Under the pieces are notes generated by a model, which saw only the letters and a program-made list of their open reading frames with translations, made no database searches and was not told the DNA's origin. The translations under genes were made by a program, and so were the position numbers. Below are positions 54,624 through 61,286 of a stretch of 64,000 bases of DNA, one piece after another. Each line of letters opens with the position of its first letter. The stretch's first letter is position 1. The DNA comes from Schlesneria sp. (GTDB lineage Bacteria > Planctomycetota > Planctomycetia > Planctomycetales > Planctomycetaceae): assembly GCA_028291515.1 (NCBI GenBank), contig JAQGHU010000074.1, forward strand, positions 62,001-126,000, read 5' to 3'.

Positions 54624-55538
54624 TCAAGGGCGGAACAATGTCGTTCTCGCCGCTTCCGACATCGCGACCACAGCGGGATGCTTCAGGCGCTTCTCGACCG
54701 AGACCGCATAGAATCGCTCACGTAGAGATGGCTGATGTCCGACGACGGCTACGCGATACATCCGTTTCACGTCGTCCTCAACCGCGCTGGGGGCGGCGAA
54801 TAGGCCGTCACCAAACTGACCGAACGCTTCGAGTAGTGCGCTGTCTGCAAACTCGCCGCGAATACGCGGCCGGATCCCCAACTCATCAAACCACTGCTCC
54901 AGTGATCGACGCATGGCGGCGTTACCACTGGGCAACAGGAATGGAGCGCCGTCCAAAGACTCTGGAAACCCTGCTCGATACCGCGTGGCCAGGTCTTCAG
55001 TTCCAAAGAATGTCAGCCCGCATTCACCGAGCAAGTGATTGAACGCCTTGAAGCCTAGTCGCGGATTGGCGGGAATATCACTCAGCACCAGATCGAGTTC
55101 GTGCAACGCGAGTTGCGCCATCAGACTGTCTGGCTCGCCATCAATGCAGGTGATCCGGACTTCTTCCGGCAGACGAAGAATCGGTTCCAACAGACGATGA
55201 ACCATCAGTTTCGGAAGGGCATCGACGACGCCTACGACCACTTGGATCGGTTGTCCCGTTGGCTGAGTCCGAATGGCATCCTGTAGTTCTCGACCCAGCG
55301 AGAAGATTTCGTCGGCATAGCGATAGACCATGCGACCCGTTTCGGTCAGCACGAGGTTTCGCCCCGACCGCTCGAATAGTGCTGTCTTGAGCGACTTCTC
55401 CAGTTCACGAATCTGGCCGCTGATCGTGGGCTGCGCCAATCGAAGCTGCTTGCAGGCCTTCGCAACGCTCCCTTCGCGAGCCACAACCCAGAAGTACATC
55501 AAATGGTGATAATTCAGCCAGTCCATCGCGATTTTCAT
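54624..55538 (-). CDS. nhaR: NhaR-type LysR regulator
   Basis: The 304-residue LysR protein has LNYHHLMYFWVVAREGSVAK and the helix-turn-helix LRLAQPTISGQIRELEKSL, identical in style to NhaR, which activates nhaA in response to sodium and acts on biofilm genes. The effector domain follows (VVVGVVDALPKLMVHRLLEP). No nhaA gene is in the window. ATG 55538 is used; M5 is possible. The start is covered by a hairpin at 55541-55555. It is divergent from the HPF gene. Confidence 0.88.
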   Translation of the reverse strand: MKIAMDWLNYHHLMYFWVVAREGSVAKACKQLRLAQPTISGQIRELEKSLKTALFERSGRNLVLTETGRMVYRYADEIFSLGRELQDAIRTQPTGQPIQVVVGVVDALPKLMVHRLLEPILRLPEEVRITCIDGEPDSLMAQLALHELDLVLSDIPANPRLGFKAFNHLLGECGLTFFGTEDLATRYRAGFPESLDGAPFLLPSGNAAMRRSLEQWFDELGIRPRIRGEFADSALLEAFGQFGDGLFAAPSAVEDDVKRMYRVAVVGHQPSLRERFYAVSVEKRLKHPAVVAMSEAARTTLFRP

Positions 55539-55540
55539 TC

Positions 55541-55555
55541 ATCGGTTTTTCCGAT
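55541..55555. promoter_or_regulatory. ATCGG-TTTTT-CCGAT dyad next to the nhaR start
   Basis: A 5-bp inverted repeat with a 5-nt centre lies 3 nt upstream of the NhaR start codon, in the place of its ribosome site. LysR regulators commonly control themselves through nearby dyads; an RNA hairpin hiding the start is equally possible. Confidence 0.4.
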
Positions 55556-55661
55556 GCATTGTAGTCAAACAATCTATTAGTCCGCTACCGCGATCCTGCG
55601 TAGAAATACCTGTGCGTGATGAACGAATGTTGAAAGGCAAATCACAACGAGGAGACATCAC

Positions 55662-55991
55662 ATGTTGTTAGAAATGCATGCCAGTGGCGTCGATGTGGAT
55701 CACGGTCTGCGTGAGTATGTCGAACGGAGACTTGACTTTGCGTTGTCTCGGTTCGGATCGCAGATTACCAAGGCTGCGGTCCATTTGACTGATACAAACG
55801 GCCCCAAGGGCGGAATCGACAAATCGTGTCAAATCGTCATTCGCCTGAAAGGGTTGGGTGACATCGTGGCTGAAGTCGAGGATGCGGAATGGCCAGTTAC
55901 AATTGACCGAGCCGCCGCGCGAATCGGTCAGAACGCTCGTCGCAGCCTGGAACGGCGACGACAATTCGATCGAAGTCGCCCGCAAGAATGA
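55662..55991 (+). CDS. hpf: Ribosome hibernation-promoting factor (short HPF)
   Basis: The 109-residue protein has the HPF/RaiA fold: EMHASGVDVDHGLREYVERRLDFALSRFG, KAAVHLTDTNGPKGG, KSCQIVIRLKGLGDIVAEVEDAE, and a basic end (NARRSLERRRQFDRSR). GAGGAG precedes the ATG. Short HPF binds the ribosome decoding site and helps form inactive 100S particles in stationary phase. It is divergent from nhaR and followed by the metallopeptidase gene. Confidence 0.9.
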   Translation: MLLEMHASGVDVDHGLREYVERRLDFALSRFGSQITKAAVHLTDTNGPKGGIDKSCQIVIRLKGLGDIVAEVEDAEWPVTIDRAAARIGQNARRSLERRRQFDRSRPQE

Positions 55992-56040
55992 ATGAATCGT
56001 TTCACCATTGAAATACGGAGGATGATCAACAGATCGAGCC

Positions 56041-56736
56041 ATGTTTTTTGACCCCCTTTATCTATTGTTCGCGTTGCCCGGCGTCTTGTTGTCGATGTGG
56101 GCGAGCTTTCGAGTCCGCTCCGCTTTCGCGAAGTACTCGCAAGTACCAAGCTCCCGTGGATATAGCGGAGCACAAGCGGCACGGCGTTTACTTGATGACG
56201 CCGGTTTGCATGAGGTCGACATCGTCGAAGTTTCAGGGGAATTGTCGGATCACTACGATCCTTCGAACCGCCAGCTAGCCCTGTCTAGCGATGTGTATCG
56301 CAGCCATTCGATCGCTTCTGTCGGCGTGGCCTGCCACGAAGCAGGTCATGCTTTGCAGCATGCGACCGGGTACGCGCCGCTGGGTCTGCGTTCCGCCTTG
56401 GTTCCGACGGTCGGTATCGGCACGAACATTGGGATGCTGATGATGGGGATCGGACTATTTCTGTCCCCGTGGGTCGTGCTGCTGGGGGCCGCTCTGTTTT
56501 CGATGGTACTGTTATTTCAGGTCGTCACACTGCCCGTGGAGTTCGATGCTTCGAACCGAGCGAAGCGGCTGGTGGTCGAAGCGGGTATCATCGAGCCCTA
56601 CGAACGCGAAGGTATTGATCGCGTGTTGAATGCGGCTGCACTGACTTACGTGGCGGCGGTATTCAGCACGCTGATGGTGCTCGTGTACTATCTGTTTCGC
56701 GCGGGCCTCCTGGGTGGCCGGTCGCACGACGACTAA
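56041..56736 (+). CDS. Membrane-bound zinc metallopeptidase (YugP family)
   Basis: The 231-residue protein has an N-terminal helix, a central zinc-site HEAGHALQHATGY, hydrophobic segments (GIGTNIGMLMMGIGLFLSPW, VVLLGAALFSMVLLFQVVTLP) and the family motif EFDASNRAKRL. This is the YugP/COG2738 family of neutral zinc peptidases in the inner membrane. The physiological substrate is unknown. A GGAGG 20 bp upstream is too far from ATG 56041, so the exact start is uncertain. Confidence 0.88.
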   Translation: MFFDPLYLLFALPGVLLSMWASFRVRSAFAKYSQVPSSRGYSGAQAARRLLDDAGLHEVDIVEVSGELSDHYDPSNRQLALSSDVYRSHSIASVGVACHEAGHALQHATGYAPLGLRSALVPTVGIGTNIGMLMMGIGLFLSPWVVLLGAALFSMVLLFQVVTLPVEFDASNRAKRLVVEAGIIEPYEREGIDRVLNAAALTYVAAVFSTLMVLVYYLFRAGLLGGRSHDD

Positions 56737-56785
56737 TTAAGGAAGGCCTATGCAGCCGGAGGACCTCGGGGAAATCCGGCACTGG

Positions 56786-56849
56786 CTTTGAACGTCTTCG
56801 AGGTGGCCGTGTCCTCCATAAAAGGCACGGCCATGTCGAAGACTCAAAG
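56786..56849. repeat. Palindromic repeat, copy 2 (related to 33393-33441)
   Basis: The left arm GTCTTCGAGGTGGCCGTG (56794-56811) pairs with CACGGCCATGTCGAAGAC (56826-56843) apart from two central mismatches; the fold extends with CTTTGA/TCAAAG on the outside. The same right arm, with one change, is at 33424-33441. It sits between two convergent genes and may double as a terminator. Confidence 0.75.
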
Positions 56850-56902
56850 TCCGTGGCTTCCCAGGCTCCTGATTTTCATTGAGCAGAATCTGGCACGGTC
56901 AG

Positions 56903-57589
56903 TTAGAGAAATGTCTTCAGGACCGATGCCATCAGTTGGTTGATCTGCTCGAACTTTTCAGGTGACTGGAGCATTTCGGACGGAGTCTGGACAAACGTAC
57001 CGGGAGCCAAGTCGCTATGGCATTCGTCGATTAGCGCCTGTGTGCTTCGGGGTGTGGTTTCTAAGTGAAACTGTAATGCGAGGACGTGAGTTCCAACAGC
57101 GAATGCCTGGTTGATGCAGCCGCGGCTTTCTGCCAGTCGGATCGCGCCAGTTGGCAAATCGAATGTATCGCCATGCCAATGGAAGACATCGACTCTGTCC
57201 GGGAGTGCCGTACCAAGCGAATGCTGGGCCGCTTCCGCAGTACGACGGATCTCAAACCAGCCAATCTCGCGATGGGTATTGGGAAAGACGCGAGCGCCGA
57301 GCACTGCTGCAATTAGTTGTGCGCCGAGGCAGATCCCCAGCACGCGTTTGTCAGCATCGATTGCTTTCCGGATTAGAACCTTCTCGGGACCGAGCCACGA
57401 CAGGCGAGCGTCATCATTGGCCCCCATAGGACCACCCATGACAATCAAGCATTCGAATTCGTCGACACTGGGAAGAGGGTCGTTGGAATACAAGCGTGTG
57501 CAGGTGATGGTGTGACCGGTCCCCAACAGCGACGCTTCGATGCTTCCCAGCCCCTCGAATGGGACGTGCTGAAGATAGTGAACTCGCAT
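56903..57589 (-). CDS. Class I glutamine amidotransferase-like protein
   Basis: Starts at ATG 57589 (MRVHYLQH...; the frame stays open to 57724). The triad is present: nucleophile in LGICLGAQLIA, His and Glu in LALQFHLETTP, and the oxyanion segment VMGGPMGAND. This is the GMP-synthase-type amidotransferase family used by stand-alone enzymes such as gamma-glutamyl hydrolases or YfeJ-like proteins. Substrate not known. 228 residues. It is the gene downstream of the Met-sulfoxide reductase on the same strand, 40 bp apart. Confidence 0.88.
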   Translation of the reverse strand: MRVHYLQHVPFEGLGSIEASLLGTGHTITCTRLYSNDPLPSVDEFECLIVMGGPMGANDDARLSWLGPEKVLIRKAIDADKRVLGICLGAQLIAAVLGARVFPNTHREIGWFEIRRTAEAAQHSLGTALPDRVDVFHWHGDTFDLPTGAIRLAESRGCINQAFAVGTHVLALQFHLETTPRSTQALIDECHSDLAPGTFVQTPSEMLQSPEKFEQINQLMASVLKTFL

Positions 57590-57629
57590 TATCATTAGCC
57601 TCAAATGTGTGTGCCGAATCTCGAACAGA

Positions 57630-58091
57630 TCAGATATCCGAACCTTGCAGCAGCCGACTCGCAACCTCTTCCAGTCGGGTTGCATCGACATCATCAAACC
57701 GCGAGAGAATCGGGCTGTCGACATCGAGAACTCCCAGCACTCGACCAGCGTGCATAAGCGGGATCACGATCTCGGATCTCGATCCGACATCGCAGGCAAT
57801 GTGGCCAGGGAATTCATGCACATCCGGCACCACGACAGTTTCTTTTCGTAGTGCGGCGGCTCCGCAGACACCTCGGCCGGGACCGATTCGCGTGCACGCG
57901 GGCTTCCCTTGGAATGGTCCGAGAACCAGATCGTTGCCCTTGGATAAATAGAAGCCCGCCCAATTGACCTGTGATAGATTCCAGAACAAAATCGCGGCAC
58001 AATTGGACATGTTGGCCAAGAAGTCCCGCTCGCCCTCCATGATTGCCTGGAGGTCTGCCAGGATGCGGTTGTATTCTTCAGTTTTCTCCAT
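57630..58091 (-). CDS. Free methionine-(R)-sulfoxide reductase (GAF domain)
   Basis: The GAF domain protein has NWAGFYLSKGNDLVLGPFQGKPACTRI, then GRGVCGAAA, DVHEFPGHIACD and SEIVIPLMHAGRVLGVLDVDSP, which is the fRMsr (YebR) family with its three catalytic cysteines (CTR, VCG, ACD). It reduces free Met-R-sulfoxide with thioredoxin as donor. I start at ATG 58091 by family length; an ATG at 58130 would add 13 residues. Its start codon overlaps that of moeA on the other strand (CATG). Confidence 0.9.
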   Translation of the reverse strand: MEKTEEYNRILADLQAIMEGERDFLANMSNCAAILFWNLSQVNWAGFYLSKGNDLVLGPFQGKPACTRIGPGRGVCGAAALRKETVVVPDVHEFPGHIACDVGSRSEIVIPLMHAGRVLGVLDVDSPILSRFDDVDATRLEEVASRLLQGSDI

Positions 58092-59373
58092 GGCATCGTC
58101 TCTGAACCCGCAGCAAGGATTGATAGTCATCGAAAACTTAGAGAATCACCACTCGGGCCGCTATCTGCAACCGAAGACGCTGGCAGATGCCGAGAACCTG
58201 ATTCTGTCACGGGTGCAGCCGCTGGGTTCCGAGGTAATTCCGGTGAATTCTGGTCGCAATCGCGTCCTGGCTTCATCGATTACTTCGTCCTATGCGATCC
58301 CTCAATTCGACCGATCGGCCATGGATGGATTTGCGGTTCGATCTGAAGACGTAATGGCAGCATCGATTGACCGTCCGATTCAATTGAGGGTGGTTGGGCG
58401 TTCGCTTCCCAACAATCCATATATTCCGTCGCTGTTGGGTGGCGAAGCGGTCCAGATTACCACGGGAGCACCGTTACCAGCCGGGGCCGATGCGGTTGCG
58501 ATTCAAGAAGCGGTAAAGGTCGATCTCGACCAGATCAGGTTGCCGTCGTCGCTGACGCCGTGGACGAATGTCAGCCGTGCTGGTGAGGATATCAAAAAGG
58601 GAGAGCTGCTGTTTGAGATTGGTCGAGTGCTGCGTCCACAGGACCTGGGTGTCCTGACGTCAATCGGTATCGCTCAGGTTGAAGTGACGCGCCGGCCTCG
58701 TGTTTCGATTTTTGTGACCGGCAATGAAGTACTTCCTTGTGGTTCACAGCCGACTGGATTTCAGATCGTCGACAGTTCATCGACCATGCTGCGGGCTCTG
58801 ATTGAGCGCGATGGAGGCGTCGCAGATTCGCCTAAACATCTCTCGGACAATCTGCCGACGATTGAACAGGAGATGTGCTCGACAACTTCGGACCTGATCA
58901 TTATCACTGGCGGTACGTCGTTGGGAGTCGAAGACTATGCGCCGATGGCGCTCCGCAACGTCGGAGAGTTGCTGGTGCATGGCGTGCAACTTCGCCCAGC
59001 TCGCCCTATCGGATTCGGGCTGATCCATGGTCGCCCGGTGTATCTGTTGCCAGGCAACCCACTCTCGTGCTTATGTGCTTACGATCTGCTCGTTCGCCTG
59101 GCGCTGCAGCAACTGGCGTCACAACCGTTGATGATGCCCTATCCTCGCGTAGCGCTCCCTTTGGGGCAACCACTTTCGTCTGTCGCAGGTCGAGTGGACT
59201 ATGTGCGAGTTGTTATTCGCGACAATCTTGTTATTCCTGTGAAGCACGGACCGGGTTCGGGGGCATCGGTTCTGTCCGCCGCGTCGCGAGCCGATGGATT
59301 CGTTTTAGTCGCGGCAGCACAGACAGCGGTATCTGCGTTTGAGGTTGTCGATGTGAACCTGTACGACGGTTAG
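58090..59373 (+). CDS. moeA: MoeA molybdopterin molybdenumtransferase
   Basis: The protein of about 427 residues has the MoeA pattern: ENLILSRVQPLGSEVIPV, SSYAIPQFDRSAMDGFAV, GEAVQITTGAPLPAGADAVAIQE, GRVLRPQDLGVLTSIGI, FVTGNEVLP, IIITGGTSLGVEDYAP (molybdopterin-binding box) and YLLPGNPLSCLCAYD. It inserts molybdate into adenylated molybdopterin. The ATG 58090 overlaps the divergent reductase start by two bases; no ribosome site is evident, and a TTG about 27 bases in is an alternative. Confidence 0.94.
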   Translation: MASSLNPQQGLIVIENLENHHSGRYLQPKTLADAENLILSRVQPLGSEVIPVNSGRNRVLASSITSSYAIPQFDRSAMDGFAVRSEDVMAASIDRPIQLRVVGRSLPNNPYIPSLLGGEAVQITTGAPLPAGADAVAIQEAVKVDLDQIRLPSSLTPWTNVSRAGEDIKKGELLFEIGRVLRPQDLGVLTSIGIAQVEVTRRPRVSIFVTGNEVLPCGSQPTGFQIVDSSSTMLRALIERDGGVADSPKHLSDNLPTIEQEMCSTTSDLIIITGGTSLGVEDYAPMALRNVGELLVHGVQLRPARPIGFGLIHGRPVYLLPGNPLSCLCAYDLLVRLALQQLASQPLMMPYPRVALPLGQPLSSVAGRVDYVRVVIRDNLVIPVKHGPGSGASVLSAASRADGFVLVAAAQTAVSAFEVVDVNLYDG

Positions 59374-59431
59374 TGCGACCGAACTGGTTGTTCAATAGTC
59401 TACAAGCGCTTATTTCACAGGGAATTCTTCA

Positions 59432-60958
59432 TTGAGTACGTCAGTTGAAGCCGCGCCGGAAGCCAAGAAGGCCACGGGAATCATTCAATCAGAGGATTGG
59501 CTGGCCGTGTTGCTGGGAGGCTTGGTGCTGTTCGTTACGGCCACTACGTTGTTCACCTCACCTGCGCGGGACTTTCCAGATCGATTGAAAGCGATCGAAC
59601 AAGGTCAGCAAGACCTCAAGTCGCTGGAGTCCAGTGAAGCTCCTCGCACAGAGGAAACGGCGAAGCAGTTGAAGGACAAGGCAAAGGAGTTGAAGAAACT
59701 CACCTCGGGATTGTTTAACAATCCGTTCAAACCTTACGTGGCCGACGTTGGCGAGTGGAAAGCCAATCCGATGGATGCCTTCGCAGTGGAGAATAAGTCC
59801 ATCGCCAAGGGGCTGGCGGGTGTCTTCGTGATTTCGGTGGTGCTGTTCAGCCTGGGAAGCGTCCTTCGTGGTGAGGCGCTCTTTCCATTCGTGGGAGCGT
59901 TTCTCATTCTGTTCGTGCTGGCCACGCTTTCTTATGTGCTGGCGGGTCAAAACGTCATCAAGTATTACAACCTGGAATATGCCTTGTGGGCACTGATGAC
60001 GGGGATGGTGATCAGTAACACGATTGGTACGCCTCAGTTCATGCTGCCAGCCATCAGGACAGAGCTTTACATCAAGACGGGATTGGTGCTGCTGGGGGCG
60101 GAAGTGCTGCTGAGTCGACTGCTGGCCCTGGGCTTGCCCGGAGTTTGTGTCTCATGGGTTGTGACCCCGATCACCTTGATCACGACCTATATGTTCGGCC
60201 AGTACGTACTGCAGATTCCGTCGAAGTCGTTGAATATGGTGATTTCGGCGGATATGTCAGTTTGTGGCGTTTCAGCGGCGATTGCCACGGGAGCTGCATG
60301 TCGAGCGAAAAAGGAAGAACTGTCGCTGGCGATTGGTATTTCGCTGGCGTTCACCGCAGTCATGATGGTCGTGATGCCGATGCTCATTAAGTCCTGGGGC
60401 ATGAGTCAGGTGTTGGCCGGCGCTTGGCTGGGTGGGACGATCGATTCCACGGGTGCTGTCGCCGCAGCGGGAGGAATGTTGGGGCCTGTCGCTTTGGAAG
60501 TGGCCGTCACGATCAAGATGATCCAGAACATTCTGATCGGTGTCGTCGCATTTGGAGTCGCCGTCTATTGGGTGACTTATGTGGAACGCGAAAACAAGGA
60601 CGAGGGGCCTCGGTTGGGACTGATGGAGATCTGGTATCGATTTCCCAAGTTCGTGCTGGGGTTCGTCGCCGCGTCGATTGTCTTCTCCGCAATTTACACG
60701 AACGGCATTGGAGGCCGAGCGCTGGTGGATTCAACCATCGGGATTGGAAAAGTACTGCGAGGCTGGTTCTTCTGCCTGGCATTCGTCAGCATCGGTTTGG
60801 AAACCAATTTTCGAGAACTGTCGCATTATCTGAGAGACGGCAAGGCGATTACGCTGTACGTGTGCGGGCAGACACTGAATCTGGCACTGACGCTGCTGAT
60901 GGCCTGGGTGATGTTCGAAGTGGTGTTTCCGCAAGTAACTCAAACATTAAGCCGGTAG
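59432..60958 (+). CDS. YeiH-type (UPF0324) putative sulfate exporter
   Basis: The 508-residue protein has about 10 membrane helices. After an N-terminal helix comes a polar segment ([20 protein letters not shown]...) that the typical YeiH lacks. The rest shows the UPF0324 features: [53 protein letters not shown] and [18 protein letters not shown], then [21 protein letters not shown]. The family is called putative sulfate exporter, though the substrate is not proven. A TTG start at 59432 is used. A small membrane protein gene follows. Confidence 0.88.
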   Translation: MSTSVEAAPEAKKATGIIQSEDWLAVLLGGLVLFVTATTLFTSPARDFPDRLKAIEQGQQDLKSLESSEAPRTEETAKQLKDKAKELKKLTSGLFNNPFKPYVADVGEWKANPMDAFAVENKSIAKGLAGVFVISVVLFSLGSVLRGEALFPFVGAFLILFVLATLSYVLAGQNVIKYYNLEYALWALMTGMVISNTIGTPQFMLPAIRTELYIKTGLVLLGAEVLLSRLLALGLPGVCVSWVVTPITLITTYMFGQYVLQIPSKSLNMVISADMSVCGVSAAIATGAACRAKKEELSLAIGISLAFTAVMMVVMPMLIKSWGMSQVLAGAWLGGTIDSTGAVAAAGGMLGPVALEVAVTIKMIQNILIGVVAFGVAVYWVTYVERENKDEGPRLGLMEIWYRFPKFVLGFVAASIVFSAIYTNGIGGRALVDSTIGIGKVLRGWFFCLAFVSIGLETNFRELSHYLRDGKAITLYVCGQTLNLALTLLMAWVMFEVVFPQVTQTLSR

Positions 60959-60979
60959 TTGTGCGGATTTGACTGGAGC

Positions 60980-61231
60980 ATGACTTTGCAAGATCTGCGA
61001 ATACAGCGCTGGGCCTGGCTTGCCGCCGCGATAATCGCGATTGGGACAGTATGGCTGGTGTTGCTGCCCTTCATCGGTGGACAACAAGATGTGGCGGCGC
61101 ACATCGCAAATCAACAGCGGTTAGGAATTGATCCCAGCGCCATGTTCTACACCGAACTCGAGGTTGCCCCCGTGTTGACCGATCACGTCGAACTACTGCG
61201 AGAAACATTTCCAGACCGGTTCTGGAAATGA
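60980..61231 (+). CDS. Small single-helix membrane protein after the YeiH-type gene
   Basis: The 83-residue product (ATG 60980; GGAG just upstream) has one hydrophobic helix, LAAAIIAIGTVWLVLLPFIG, and a polar C-terminus (AHIANQQRLGIDPSAMFYTELEVAPV...). It starts 21 bp after the transporter stop, so the two are probably one operon. I do not recognise it. A perfect 10-bp palindrome covers its last codons and stop. Confidence 0.65.
   Translation: MTLQDLRIQRWAWLAAAIIAIGTVWLVLLPFIGGQQDVAAHIANQQRLGIDPSAMFYTELEVAPVLTDHVELLRETFPDRFWK
61206..61230 (+). terminator. 10-bp stem-loop over the end of the small membrane gene
   Basis: CATTTCCAGA (61206-61215) and TCTGGAAATG (61221-61230) are exact reverse complements with a 5-nt loop. 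The second arm runs into the TGA stop. It lies between two convergent genes and is probably the terminator of the YeiH operon. Confidence 0.6.
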
Positions 61232-61286
61232 CAACAACTCCAGATCCATTACCTCACACAGTCGGAAGCGGCCTATTTATTGCGAA

